Positions 37,524 to 45,958 of a DNA stretch of 64,000 bases are shown one piece after another. The stretch spans positions 2,192,258 through 2,256,257 of the forward strand of contig NZ_JACMIA010000001.1 of NCBI RefSeq assembly GCF_014252955.1. The letters run 5' to 3'. The notes beneath the pieces are model-generated. The model was not told where the DNA came from, did not search any database, and worked only from the letters and a program-made list of their open reading frames with translations. Origin of the DNA: Stappia sp. 28M-7. GTDB taxonomy: Bacteria > Pseudomonadota > Alphaproteobacteria > Rhizobiales > Stappiaceae. The position numbers were made by a program, and so were the translations under genes. Each line of letters opens with the position of its first letter. The first letter of the stretch is position 1.

Positions 37524-38585
37524 ATGAGCGAACCCGAGATCCTGTTTGAGCGGATCGGCCGTGCCGGCGTTGTGACACTGAACCGTCCCAAGGCGCTCAA
37601 TGCGCTGACGCGCGGCATGGTGCTGGAGATGATCGACCAGCTGGAGCGTTGGGCGACCGACGACGCCGTGCACCATGTGATCGTGCGCGGAGCGGGCGAT
37701 CGCGCGTTTTGCGCCGGCGGCGACATCCGCAAGATCTACGATCAGGGAATGTCGGGCGATCCGACGCGGGCTGAGTTCTTCGGCGACGAGTACCGTCTCA
37801 ACGTCCGCGTCAAGCGCTTCCCCAAGCCCTATATCGCCCTCATCGACGGGATCGTGATGGGCGGCGGCGTCGGCGTGTCCGTCCACGGCAGCCACCGCGT
37901 CGGCACGGAGCGCACCACTTTCGCCATGCCCGAAACCGGCATCGGTTTCTTTCCCGATGTCGGCGGCTCGTGGTTCCTGCCGCGCATGCCGCAGGAAAGC
38001 GGAATGATGGCGGCCCTTTCGGCCGGGCGGCTCAAGCAGGCGGACGCCCTGTGGTCCGGCATTCTGACCCATGGCATCGCCTCCGGCGACATGGAAGCTC
38101 TGGCCGGCGAGCTCACCGAAGCCGACGATATCGACGGCACGATTGCTCGCTATGCAGCCCGTCACGACGCTGGCGAGGCCCCGCTTGCCGCGCGTGCAGC
38201 CACGATTTCTGAGGTTTTCGGCCGAGGTTCTGTTGCCGAGATCCTGCAGGCGCTCGATGAGCTCGCCGCAAAGGCGGGCGACCCGAATGCCGCCTGGGCC
38301 GGGGACCTGGCGGCCGCAATTCGGTCCAAGTCGCCGACCAGCGTGATGCTTGCGTTCCAGCAGCTCCGCCGCGGTGCGACCCTCGACTTCGAGGAGTGCA
38401 TGCGCCTCGAATACCGCATCGTCTGCCACATCCTCCAGGGCGCCGACTTCTACGAGGGCGTGCGCGCGGTGATTGTCGACAAGGACAATGCCCCGAAGTG
38501 GTCGCCGGCCGATCTGGCCGATGTGACCGAGGCGGACATTCTGGCGCATTTCGAGATGCCCGTCGGCGGCGATCTCGACGTGTGA
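37524..38585 (+). CDS. 3-hydroxyisobutyryl-CoA hydrolase
   Basis: Crotonase-fold enzyme of 353 residues that frees 3-hydroxyisobutyrate from CoA in valine catabolism. VTLNRPKALNALTRGMV opens the fold. RAFCAGGDIRKIYDQG and MGGGVGVSVHGSHRVGTE form the oxyanion hole, and FAMPETGIGFFPDVGGSWFL is typical of the HIBCH branch. The longer C-terminal half (about 190-353) also separates it from ordinary enoyl-CoA hydratases of about 260 residues. GAGG precedes the ATG at 37524. It lies 84 bases after the acyl-CoA dehydrogenase gene. Confidence 0.92.
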   Translation: MSEPEILFERIGRAGVVTLNRPKALNALTRGMVLEMIDQLERWATDDAVHHVIVRGAGDRAFCAGGDIRKIYDQGMSGDPTRAEFFGDEYRLNVRVKRFPKPYIALIDGIVMGGGVGVSVHGSHRVGTERTTFAMPETGIGFFPDVGGSWFLPRMPQESGMMAALSAGRLKQADALWSGILTHGIASGDMEALAGELTEADDIDGTIARYAARHDAGEAPLAARAATISEVFGRGSVAEILQALDELAAKAGDPNAAWAGDLAAAIRSKSPTSVMLAFQQLRRGATLDFEECMRLEYRIVCHILQGADFYEGVRAVIVDKDNAPKWSPADLADVTEADILAHFEMPVGGDLDV

Positions 38586-38636
38586 TGTGATCTGCCGGGC
38601 TCGCCAGGGCGAGCCGGCGGAGCGGAAAGGCTCGTC

Positions 38637-39047
38637 ATGACCACGCTGTTTCTGGATTACCTGAAGAACAGGCCGGCCTGGTCTGTGACGCTCGTGTGGT
38701 ACTTGCGGGCAATCGCCATCCTGTTGATCTTCAGCGGCCTCATTCACTGGGCGCGCATCGTCGGCATGTCCCCCTGGCGCGGCCAGTGGTTCTGGGAAAT
38801 GCCCGTCGAATGGCAGGCGGCAACGGTCTTCTTCGGCGTTCTGGATCTGGTTGCGGCCATCGGCCTCTGGCTGACCGTGTCCTGGGGCACGGTGATGTGG
38901 CTGACCCGCGCTCTCACCCAGGTGGTGATGCACACGCTGTTTGCCGACATCTTCGGTCGGCGCCCCTACGAGATCGCCTTCTATCTGACGACCATCGCGA
39001 TCTATCTCATCCTGCTCTACCTCAGCGAGAGAGAGCAGCGACGCTGA
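38637..39047 (+). CDS. DUF6163-like small membrane protein
   Basis: 136-residue integral membrane protein with about four helices: LVWYLRAIAILLIFSGLIHW, ATVFFGVLDLVAAIGLWLTV, GTVMWLTRALTQVVMHTLF and IAFYLTTIAIYLILLYLSE. It resembles a hyphomicrobial family of unknown function (DUF6163, recalled by resemblance). The gene sits between 3-hydroxyisobutyryl-CoA hydrolase (51 bases before) and 3-hydroxyisobutyrate dehydrogenase (about 120 bases after), so it is likely co-expressed with valine catabolism. Any role there is inference. Confidence 0.72.
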   Translation: MTTLFLDYLKNRPAWSVTLVWYLRAIAILLIFSGLIHWARIVGMSPWRGQWFWEMPVEWQAATVFFGVLDLVAAIGLWLTVSWGTVMWLTRALTQVVMHTLFADIFGRRPYEIAFYLTTIAIYLILLYLSEREQRR

Positions 39048-39170
39048 TCGCGCAAGATTGCGGCCCGGGGCAGGGAGGCCGGCTCCGGTTCGTTGGACAC
39101 GATGTGCCCGCATGATTTCGCGGGTGGGAGTGACAGTGCCGCCATCGGGGCGGAAAAGGGAGAAATGCTT

Positions 39171-40067
39171 ATGGCAAAGGTCGGGTTTATCGGGCTTGGA
39201 AACATGGGTGGTCCGATGGCCGCCAATCTCGTCAAGGCGGGACACGAGGTGCGCGGCCTCGATCTGTCGGCCGAGGCCAAGGCGCGCCTCGTCGAGGTGG
39301 GCGGTAAGACGGCGGACAATCTGGCGGAGTTGGCGTCCGACGCCGACGTGATCGTGTCGATGCTTCCGGCGGGAGCCCACGTTCGCAAGGTCTATGCCGG
39401 CGAAGATGGCATTCTGGCTCATGCCCGCCCGGGTACGCTGCTCATCGACAGCTCGACCATCGACGTGGAGAGCGCGCGCGCTGTTGCGGCGGCGGCCGAG
39501 AAGGCCGGCATGCCGATGGTCGATGCGCCGGTTTCCGGCGGCGTCGGCGGCGCTGCGGCCGGCACGCTCACCTTCATGGTCGGCGGCCCGGATGCCGCGT
39601 TCGAGGCCGCTCGCCCCTATCTGGACGTGATGGGCAAGACCATCGTTCACGCCGGCGGCGCCGGCACCGGCCAGGCGGCGAAGATCTGCAATAACATGCT
39701 GCTGGGCATTTCGATGATCGGTACCTGCGAGGCGTTCGTCCTTGCCGAGCGTCTCGGTCTCGACGCGCAGAAGCTGTTCGACATTTCCTCTACCGCGTCC
39801 GGTCAGTGCTGGTCGCTGACGACCTATTGTCCTGTGCCGGGGCCGGTGCCGACCTCGCCGGCCAACCGCGACTACCAGCCGGGCTTCGCCGCAGCGATGA
39901 TGCTGAAGGATCTCAAGCTGGCGCAGGAGGCTGCGCATGCCAGCGGCGCGTCCACGCCGCTCGGTGCCGAGGCTGCAGCCCTGTACAATCTTTTTTGTAA
40001 TGGCGGCGATGCGAACACGGACTTTTCCGGCATCGTCCGGTTCCTGCGCGGCAAGACCGGAGAGTGA
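39171..40067 (+). CDS. mmsB: 3-hydroxyisobutyrate dehydrogenase
   Basis: Oxidises 3-hydroxyisobutyrate to methylmalonate semialdehyde with NAD. The 298 residues begin with the Rossmann signature VGFIGLGNMGGPMAANLVKAG, followed by IDSSTIDVESARAVAAAAEK, DAPVSGGVGGAAAGTL and GTGQAAKICNNMLLGI with the catalytic Lys. CWSLTTYCPVPGPVPTSPAN is typical of this branch of beta-hydroxyacid dehydrogenases. I chose ATG 39171 (MAKVGFIG), with GGGAG 8 bases upstream; ATG 39165 is the alternative. It is the last gene of the valine group. Confidence 0.94.
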   Translation: MAKVGFIGLGNMGGPMAANLVKAGHEVRGLDLSAEAKARLVEVGGKTADNLAELASDADVIVSMLPAGAHVRKVYAGEDGILAHARPGTLLIDSSTIDVESARAVAAAAEKAGMPMVDAPVSGGVGGAAAGTLTFMVGGPDAAFEAARPYLDVMGKTIVHAGGAGTGQAAKICNNMLLGISMIGTCEAFVLAERLGLDAQKLFDISSTASGQCWSLTTYCPVPGPVPTSPANRDYQPGFAAAMMLKDLKLAQEAAHASGASTPLGAEAAALYNLFCNGGDANTDFSGIVRFLRGKTGE

Positions 40068-40229
40068 ATCGTCCATACGCTGGACACTAACGACACTGGA
40101 AGGCGCGATGCGGGAGACCGTTTCGCGCCTTGCTTGCTTGAAGCGGCCCTGAAAACCCTGACCTTCGCCAGAAAATATCGTTAACAGACTGTATTTCGTT
40201 GCGTCCTGCATCGCATTTGCGCGTTAACC

Positions 40230-40249
40230 GGAGATTTAGTCTCCTTTTT
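40230..40249 (+). terminator. Short hairpin with T-run after mmsB
   Basis: GGAGA (40230-40234), loop TTTAG, TCTCC (40240-40244), followed by TTTTTA. The form is that of an intrinsic terminator, with a short 5-base stem and 160 bases beyond the mmsB stop. Confidence 0.45.
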
Positions 40250-40275
40250 AAGCGGATTTTAGAGACCGTCCCGTA

Positions 40276-40296
40276 TTGTCAGTCTCAAGGTGACAA
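40276..40296. promoter_or_regulatory. Inverted repeat upstream of ldtR, candidate MarR-type operator
   Basis: TTGTCA (40276-40281), 9 bases, TGACAA (40291-40296). It lies about 36 bases before the ldtR start. The size and symmetry fit a MarR dimer site, so autoregulation is plausible. I see no equally good copy upstream of the L,D-transpeptidase gene. Confidence 0.4.
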
Positions 40297-40332
40297 AAAA
40301 CGCACCGCTAACAATACATGAGGCGCAAACAA

Positions 40333-40845
40333 ATGATGACCGCAAAGAAGGCAGTCGACGTCGCGTTGCAGGCTGAAGAGAGCGATGACATCAAGCCGCT
40401 CTACCTGGAAGCTTTGACGCTGGTCGAGCGTCTGCATCGGCGACTGCTCGATGTGATCAAGGATGAGTTCGACCGCGAGGGCCGCGCGGATGTGAACAGC
40501 GTGCAGGCGCTGCTGCTGTTCAACATCGGCGATGCGGAACTGACCGCTGGTGAACTGCGGACCCGCGGCTACTACCTCGGCTCGAACGTGTCCTACAACC
40601 TCAAGAAGCTTGTCGACATGGGCTTCATCCATCACCAGCGCTCGCGCACCGACCGCCGTTCGGTCCGTGTCAGCCTGACGGCGAAGGGCAAGGATGTCGC
40701 GGAGAAGGTGAGCGCGCTGTACGAGCGGCACATGCTGTCGGTCGAGCAGGTCGGCGAAATCGGAGCCGACGACTTCAAGGTTCTCAACCGTTCGCTGCGC
40801 CGCCTTGAGCGCTTCTGGACCGATCAGATCCTCTATCGTCTCTGA
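40333..40845 (+). CDS. ldtR: MarR-family regulator, LdtR type
   Basis: 170-residue winged-helix regulator. LTLVERLHRRLLDVIKDEFD forms the dimer helix. LLLFNIGDAELTAGELRTRG, LGSNVSYNLKKLVDMGFIHH and RSRTDRRSVRVSLTAKGKDV form the DNA-binding domain with wing. LdtR of Sinorhizobium and Liberibacter is known to activate an adjacent L,D-transpeptidase gene involved in osmotic tolerance, and here such a gene follows after a terminator. Start ATG 40333 has TGAGG 9 bases before; ATG 40318 and 40336 are alternatives. An inverted repeat at 40276-40296 may be its operator. Confidence 0.87.
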   Translation: MMTAKKAVDVALQAEESDDIKPLYLEALTLVERLHRRLLDVIKDEFDREGRADVNSVQALLLFNIGDAELTAGELRTRGYYLGSNVSYNLKKLVDMGFIHHQRSRTDRRSVRVSLTAKGKDVAEKVSALYERHMLSVEQVGEIGADDFKVLNRSLRRLERFWTDQILYRL

Positions 40846-40875
40846 TTTTCGGGGAACTCCCGGTCCCTCTTCATC

Positions 40876-40929
40876 GAAGCCGCCTCGTGCAGATCGTGCG
40901 AGGCGGCTTCGCTGCGTCTGGACTTTTTG
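40876..40929 (+). terminator. Intrinsic-type terminator after ldtR
   Basis: A perfect 12-base stem, GAAGCCGCCTCG (40876-40887) and CGAGGCGGCTTC (40899-40910), with an 11-base loop. A T-run (40924-40928) follows 13 bases later. It separates ldtR from the promoter of the next gene. Confidence 0.6.
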
Positions 40930-40955
40930 GCGCCGCGACATGAATGCGCCATAAT
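40927..40955 (+). promoter_or_regulatory. Candidate promoter for the L,D-transpeptidase gene
   Basis: TTGGCG (40927-40932), 17-base spacer, CATAAT (40950-40955). It lies about 175 bases before the GTG start, leaving a long leader. Confidence 0.4.
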
Positions 40956-41132
40956 GGGATGGCTTAGGAACCGTTGCGTCATTCGCTATGGATGAAGCGT
41001 GGTCCGGGCAGAGTATTGCCGCGTCGGGCCGGGGCGGGTCTCCTTTGTCGACGGCTGTGAGCATTTGTTAATGCCGGCCGCGTATCCCTGACGAGACCTT
41101 TCTGAGCTTGACCTGGGACTGGAGTCGATACG

Positions 41133-42452
41133 GTGGGATTTGCAGCAACCGACCTCTTCGATGGGCGCCTGCTCGGCCTTAGGGCCGGAGCGCGCGGCGC
41201 CGCACTCGCATTGACCGGCCTTTTCGCGTCCGTCGCGATCGGGAACAATGCGCTTGCGCAGCCGGCGCCCGTGCAGATGAGGCTCGAACAGCAGCGTGTC
41301 GAATGGAACGACCAGTTCGATACGACGATGCGCAGCCTGCAGGCGGTCGAATCTTCCTTCCCGACCCTGTCTCCCGACACCGCGACCTATGTCGAGACCG
41401 CGATCCAGCGCTATTCGATGATCGTGCAGCAGGGCGGCTGGCAGCCTGTGACGAGCAGCCGGAAGGCGATGCGTCTGGGTATGCGCGACGAGCATGTGCT
41501 GTCGCTGCGCCGCCGCCTGATGGTCTCCGGCGACCTCGAGCAGACCGCTGGTCTTTCCGACACGTTCGATTCCTATGTCGACGCTGCCGTGCGTCGCTTC
41601 CAGCTGCGCCATGGCCTGACGCCGGACGGTGTGGTCGGTCAGACCACGCTGGTTGCGATGAACGTTCCCGCCGATGTGCGGCTGTCCCAGCTCGAGACCA
41701 ACCTCGTGCGGCTGCGCTCCATGTCCGGCTTCCTGGGTGATCGCTATGTGATGGTCAACATTCCGGCGGCCGAGATCGAGGCGGTAGAGAACGGCCGCGT
41801 GCGTTCGCGCCACACCGCCGTCGTCGGCAAGATCGACCGCCAGACGCCGATTCTCAATTCCTCAATCTACGAGCTCAACTTCAATCCCTACTGGACGGTG
41901 CCCGTCTCGATCATCCGCAAGGACCTGATTCCGAAGATGAACCAGGACCCGGCGTATCTGGAGAAGAACCGCATCCGGATCTTCGACTGGAAGGGCAACG
42001 AGCTCGCCTGGCAGCAGATCAACTGGAACACCGACGAGGCGACCCAGTATCAGTTCCGCCAGGAGCCGGGCGAGATCAATTCGCTCGGTTCGGTGCGCAT
42101 CAACTTCCACAATTCGCATCAGGTCTACCTGCACGATACGCCGTCGAAGTCGCTGTTCGGCTCCGACTATCGCTTCCACTCGTCCGGTTGCGTGCGTGTT
42201 CAGAACGTGCGCGAGCTGATCACCTGGCTGCTGGAAAGCACGACCTCCGACTGGAGTCGTGCCCGCGTCGACGAGACGATCCGCTCCGGTGCTCGCGAGG
42301 ACGTTAAGTTGGGCACCAAGATCCCGATCTACATGTCCTACGTTACCGCCTGGGCGACCGCGGAAGGCGTGATCCACTTTCGTGAGGACATCTACAATCG
42401 CGACGGTGTGCTCATGAGCGAGGCCACGGTCGGAAGCGCTTCCCTGCAGTGA
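41133..42452 (+). CDS. ldtP: L,D-transpeptidase with peptidoglycan-binding domain
   Basis: Exported YkuD-type enzyme of 439 residues that makes 3-3 crosslinks or anchors proteins in the wall. An N-terminal signal segment (GAALALTGLFASVAIGNNALA) is followed by a helical region. A peptidoglycan-binding_1 domain (about 120-175, RFQLRHGLTPDGVVGQTTL) and the catalytic domain (about 200-380) come next, with YRFHSSGCVRVQNVREL carrying His349 and Cys353. The GTG at 41133 has GGAG 8 bases upstream. It follows the ldtR-type regulator, the known ldtR-ldtP pairing, so activation by LdtR is expected from relatives. Confidence 0.93.
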   Translation: MGFAATDLFDGRLLGLRAGARGAALALTGLFASVAIGNNALAQPAPVQMRLEQQRVEWNDQFDTTMRSLQAVESSFPTLSPDTATYVETAIQRYSMIVQQGGWQPVTSSRKAMRLGMRDEHVLSLRRRLMVSGDLEQTAGLSDTFDSYVDAAVRRFQLRHGLTPDGVVGQTTLVAMNVPADVRLSQLETNLVRLRSMSGFLGDRYVMVNIPAAEIEAVENGRVRSRHTAVVGKIDRQTPILNSSIYELNFNPYWTVPVSIIRKDLIPKMNQDPAYLEKNRIRIFDWKGNELAWQQINWNTDEATQYQFRQEPGEINSLGSVRINFHNSHQVYLHDTPSKSLFGSDYRFHSSGCVRVQNVRELITWLLESTTSDWSRARVDETIRSGAREDVKLGTKIPIYMSYVTAWATAEGVIHFREDIYNRDGVLMSEATVGSASLQ

Positions 42453-42478
42453 TCGACAGACTGTCGCATCGGGACAAG

Positions 42479-42510
42479 AGCGGGTCGCCTCGGCGCGGGC
42501 CCGCTTTTTC
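42479..42510 (+). terminator. Intrinsic terminator after the L,D-transpeptidase gene
   Basis: AGCGGG (42479-42484) pairs with CCCGCT (42500-42505) and the GC-rich hairpin runs straight into TTTTT (42505-42509). Confidence 0.65.
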
Positions 42511-42549
42511 CCGGTGGTACAGTCTTGCGAGTGTCGGACGGATGGTGTC

Positions 42550-42753
42550 GTGACCATTGGAAGGCAGCCGAAAGGCGAGGTCTATTTCGAGTTCTATCCT
42601 GTCGGCCGACAGGTCAAGGTGACGGCGATCGACGCTGCGACCGGTATCGAGGTCATCGTGCTTGGCCCGGTGCAGGCCTCCCAGGCCGACCTCCAGCAAC
42701 TGGCCTTGCGTAAGCTGATGAGGCGCCTCGCCGAAGAGACGCCCGCCCGCTGA
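42550..42753 (+). CDS. Small DUF6898-like protein
   Basis: 67-residue soluble protein: GEVYFEFYPVGRQVKVTAID, then GIEVIVLGPVQASQADLQQL and a helical end ALRKLMRRLAEE. It resembles a short hyphomicrobial family of unknown function (DUF6898, recalled by resemblance) found near this locus. I took the GTG at 42550, which begins the conserved part; the longer frame from 42514 adds 12 unlike residues. It lies between the terminator of the L,D-transpeptidase gene and the glyA promoter. Confidence 0.7.
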   Translation: MTIGRQPKGEVYFEFYPVGRQVKVTAIDAATGIEVIVLGPVQASQADLQQLALRKLMRRLAEETPAR

Positions 42754-42805
42754 TTGTACTGTGCGGAACCAGGCTGGCGAGATGTCGCGGCCGGGGCAAT
42801 GGGCC

Positions 42806-42834
42806 TTGGTTCCCGCGAATGGCTGTGCTATCTG
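42806..42834 (+). promoter_or_regulatory. Candidate promoter for glyA
   Basis: TTGGTT (42806-42811), 17 bases, TATCTG (42829-42834), about 100 bases upstream of the glyA ATG. No glycine riboswitch aptamer could be recognised in the leader. Confidence 0.4.
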
Positions 42835-42934
42835 GCGTGACCTTTTGGTCTGGCCGGTCCGGCATTGTTCCGACGGCGCCAATGGTCGCCATGCGCGATT
42901 GATCTCACTTCAGGACTGCTAGAGGGGACCGACG

Positions 42935-44251
42935 ATGTCGATGACTGACACCTCGCTCGACACGGCGATTTATCCGAACTTCTTCACGCGCTCGCTTGCC
43001 GATGCGGATCCGGAGATCAACGCTGCGATCACCAGCGAACTAGGTCGCCAGCGCCACGAGATCGAGCTGATCGCATCCGAGAACATCGTTTCTCTGGCGG
43101 TCCTCGAGGCGCAGGGCACGATCCTCACCAACAAGTACGCCGAAGGCTACCCGGGCAAGCGCTACTATGGCGGCTGCGAGTATGTCGACGTTGTCGAGTC
43201 GCTGGCTATCGAGCGTGCCAAGAAGCTGTTCGGCGCCCAGTTCGCCAATGTGCAGCCGAATTCCGGCAGCCAGATGAACCAGGCCGTGTTCCTGGCGCTG
43301 CTGCAGCCGGGCGACACGTTCATGGGCCTCGATCTCAATTCGGGCGGTCACCTGACCCACGGCTCGCCGGTCAACATGTCCGGCAAGTGGTTCAACGTCG
43401 TGTCCTACGGCGTGCGTCAGAACGATCACATGCTGGACATGGACGAGATCGCGCGCCTCGCCGAGCAGCACAAGCCGAAGCTGATTATCGGCGGCGGCAC
43501 GGCCTACTCCCGCACCTGGGACTGGAAGCGTCTTCGCGAGATCGCCGATTCCGTCGGCGCCTATTTCATGGTCGACATGGCGCACATCGCCGGTCTGGTC
43601 GCCGGTGGTGCACATCCTTCGCCGCTGCCGCATGCGCATGTGGTGACCACCACCACGCACAAGTCGCTGCGCGGCCCGCGCGGCGGTCTCATCCTGACCA
43701 ATGACGAGGCCATCGCCAAGAAGATCAACTCGGCGGTCTTCCCGGGCCTGCAGGGCGGTCCGCTGATGCATGTCATCGCCGCCAAGGCCGTTGCCCTCGG
43801 CGAGGCGCTGCAGCCCGAGTTCAAGACCTACGCCCAGGCCGTCGTCGCCAACGCCAAGGCGCTTGCCGCCAGCCTGCAGGAGCAGGGGCTCGACATCGTG
43901 TCCGGCGGTACCGACAACCACCTGATGCTTGTTGACCTGCGCCCGAAGAACGCCACCGGCAAGCGCGCCGAGGCGGCTCTCGGCCGAGCCAACATCACCT
44001 GCAACAAGAACGGCATTCCGTTCGACCCGGAAAAGCCCTTCGTCACCTCGGGCATTCGTCTCGGCACTCCGGCCGGAACGACCCGCGGTTTCGGTCAGGG
44101 TGAATTCCGCGAGATCGGCCGGCTAATCGTCGAGGTGCTGGACGGCCTGCGTAGCAGCAACAGCGACGATGGCAATGCCGAGGTGGAAGCCCGGGTGAAG
44201 GAAAAGGTGATCGCGCTGACCGATCGCTTCCCGATCTACCCGAACCTTTGA
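42935..44251 (+). CDS. glyA: Serine hydroxymethyltransferase
   Basis: PLP enzyme that interconverts serine and glycine while charging tetrahydrofolate with a one-carbon unit. The 438 residues show [40 protein letters not shown] and [36 protein letters not shown] has the PLP Lys243, and [19 protein letters not shown] is near the end. GAGGGG precedes the ATG at 42935. A perfect hairpin separates it from nrdR, 86 bases downstream. Confidence 0.97.
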   Translation: MSMTDTSLDTAIYPNFFTRSLADADPEINAAITSELGRQRHEIELIASENIVSLAVLEAQGTILTNKYAEGYPGKRYYGGCEYVDVVESLAIERAKKLFGAQFANVQPNSGSQMNQAVFLALLQPGDTFMGLDLNSGGHLTHGSPVNMSGKWFNVVSYGVRQNDHMLDMDEIARLAEQHKPKLIIGGGTAYSRTWDWKRLREIADSVGAYFMVDMAHIAGLVAGGAHPSPLPHAHVVTTTTHKSLRGPRGGLILTNDEAIAKKINSAVFPGLQGGPLMHVIAAKAVALGEALQPEFKTYAQAVVANAKALAASLQEQGLDIVSGGTDNHLMLVDLRPKNATGKRAEAALGRANITCNKNGIPFDPEKPFVTSGIRLGTPAGTTRGFGQGEFREIGRLIVEVLDGLRSSNSDDGNAEVEARVKEKVIALTDRFPIYPNL

Positions 44252-44257
44252 TTGCAG

Positions 44258-44281
44258 GCCGATGCGCTACGGCGCATCGGC
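44258..44281 (+). terminator. Perfect 10-base hairpin between glyA and nrdR
   Basis: GCCGATGCGC (44258-44267), loop TACG, GCGCATCGGC (44272-44281), starting 7 bases after the glyA stop. No T-run follows, so partial termination or protection of the glyA 3' end is more likely than full termination. Confidence 0.5.
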
Positions 44282-44336
44282 ACCCAGTCTTGTGGGCCGC
44301 CGTGAGGGCGGCTCACTGGTCCGGAGCCCAAAGCGC

Positions 44337-44813
44337 ATGAAGTGCCCCTATTGCGGTTGTGACGACACCCAGGTGAAGGACTCGCGTCCCACGGAGGACA
44401 ACACCGCAATCCGCCGTCGCCGGATTTGCACCGCCTGTGGCGGTCGCTTCACCACTTTCGAGCGCGTGCAGTTGCGCGAGCTGACGGTGATCAAGCGCAG
44501 CGGTCGCCGTGTACCCTTCGACCGGGACAAGCTGATGCAGTCGGTCCGCATCGCCACGCGCAAGCGCCCGGTGGAGCCGGAGCGTCTGGAGCGTATGGTG
44601 AGCGGCATCGTTCGCCAGCTCGAAAGTTCGGGAGAGAGCGACATCAAGGCGAGCGACATCGGCAACCTGGTCATGGAAGGGTTGAAGGTGATCGACGACG
44701 TTGCCTATGTGCGCTTTGCTTCCGTGTACAAGAACTTCCGGGAAGCCAAGGACTTCGAGGCGCTTCTTGACGAGATGAGCGGGCCCGACGCTGCGGCCTT
44801 CGACGAGACCTGA
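44337..44813 (+). CDS. nrdR: Transcriptional repressor NrdR
   Basis: Zinc-ribbon and ATP-cone repressor of ribonucleotide reductase genes. The 158 residues start [18 protein letters not shown]; the second cysteine pair is in [20 protein letters not shown]. The ATP-cone (about 49-139) has [20 protein letters not shown] and [24 protein letters not shown] precedes the ATG at 44337. It heads the riboflavin gene run, a common alphaproteobacterial order (glyA-nrdR-ribD). Confidence 0.97.
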   Translation: MKCPYCGCDDTQVKDSRPTEDNTAIRRRRICTACGGRFTTFERVQLRELTVIKRSGRRVPFDRDKLMQSVRIATRKRPVEPERLERMVSGIVRQLESSGESDIKASDIGNLVMEGLKVIDDVAYVRFASVYKNFREAKDFEALLDEMSGPDAAAFDET

Positions 44814-44832
44814 CCCTCGGACATACCTGACC

Positions 44833-45957
44833 ATGCCGGACAGCTGGCACGACGATCGTTTCATGGCCGCCGCCGCATCCTATGCGCGGCGTGCGCTCGG
44901 CCGCGTATGGCCCAATCCCGCAGTCGGCGCCCTGATCGTGCGCGATGACGGCGACGGCCCCGTCGTGGTCGGCCGCGGCTACACCCGCCCGCCCGGCGGA
45001 CCGCATGCGGAAGTCGTCGCGCTGGCACAGGCGGGCGAGGCCGCACGCGGTGCCACCTGCTATGTCACCCTTGAGCCCTGTTCCCACCAGGGGCGGACCG
45101 GCCCGTGCTGCGTGGCGCTGGCGCAGGTCGGCATCCGACGGGTCGTGATCGGCCTGCTCGATCCCAACCCGCGCGTCTCGGGCCGTGGTGTGGCGATGCT
45201 AGAGGCTGCCGGCGTCGAGGTGCGCTCCGGGGTGCGCGAGGAACTGTGCAGCGCCCTCCACGCCGGCCATGTCAGCCGGCTGACGCGCGGCCGTCCGCTC
45301 GTGGTGCTCAAGCTTGCGGTGTCGCGCGATGGGTTCATTGGCCGGCGTGGTGCAGGACAGATCGCCATCACTGGCGAGGACGTGTTCCGCCGTGTCCACA
45401 TCCTGCGCGCCGAGTGCGATGGAATTCTCGTCGGTATCGGCACAGCACTCGCCGACGACCCTTCTCTCAATTGCCGGCTTCCCGGCCTTGCCCATCGCTC
45501 CCCGGTGCGCATCATTCTTGATACGAATGCGCGGCTTCCTCTGGATAGCAAGCTCGTCCAGACAGCAGGCGAGATCCCGCTCTGGCTGCTTGTCGCGGCC
45601 GATGCCGATCCGGACAAGGTGGAGGCGCTGACGGTAGCCGGTTGCACGGTGATCCGCTTGGCGCGGGCGAAGGGCGAGCCGATCGATCCGCGCACGGCGG
45701 TGAGGGCGCTCGGCCAGCGGGGAATCACCAAGCTGATGGTTGAGGGCGGCTCCACTGTTGCGCGCGCCTTCCTGGATACGGACCTTGCCGACGAGGTCAT
45801 CATCTCGCAAAGCAGTCTCGTGATCGGTGAGGGCGGCATATTGCCCTTCGGTTCGCGCGGTGCGGACATGGTCACCGCCAGTGTCCGGTTCCGCAATGTC
45901 GGCACCCGCCGGGTCGGAGCCGACACGATGACCCATTTTGTCCGCGAAAGGAGCTGA
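44833..45957 (+). CDS. ribD: Bifunctional riboflavin deaminase/reductase RibD
   Basis: Carries out the second and third steps of riboflavin synthesis: deamination of the pyrimidine, then reduction of the ribose side chain. The 374 residues start with a zinc deaminase domain (GGPHAEVVALAQAGEAARGA with the catalytic His-Ala-Glu, and VTLEPCSHQGRTGPC). The reductase domain (about 150-370) has LKLAVSRDGFIGRRGAGQIA, DGILVGIGTALADDPSLNCR and KLMVEGGSTVARAFLDTDLA. It is 19 bases after nrdR and 1 base before ribE. Confidence 0.96.
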   Translation: MPDSWHDDRFMAAAASYARRALGRVWPNPAVGALIVRDDGDGPVVVGRGYTRPPGGPHAEVVALAQAGEAARGATCYVTLEPCSHQGRTGPCCVALAQVGIRRVVIGLLDPNPRVSGRGVAMLEAAGVEVRSGVREELCSALHAGHVSRLTRGRPLVVLKLAVSRDGFIGRRGAGQIAITGEDVFRRVHILRAECDGILVGIGTALADDPSLNCRLPGLAHRSPVRIILDTNARLPLDSKLVQTAGEIPLWLLVAADADPDKVEALTVAGCTVIRLARAKGEPIDPRTAVRALGQRGITKLMVEGGSTVARAFLDTDLADEVIISQSSLVIGEGGILPFGSRGADMVTASVRFRNVGTRRVGADTMTHFVRERS

Positions 45958-45958
45958 C

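Noticed and set aside
42754-42934. Glycine riboswitch before glyA
   Set aside because: No tandem aptamer pattern is visible; the region is better explained by a plain promoter and leader.
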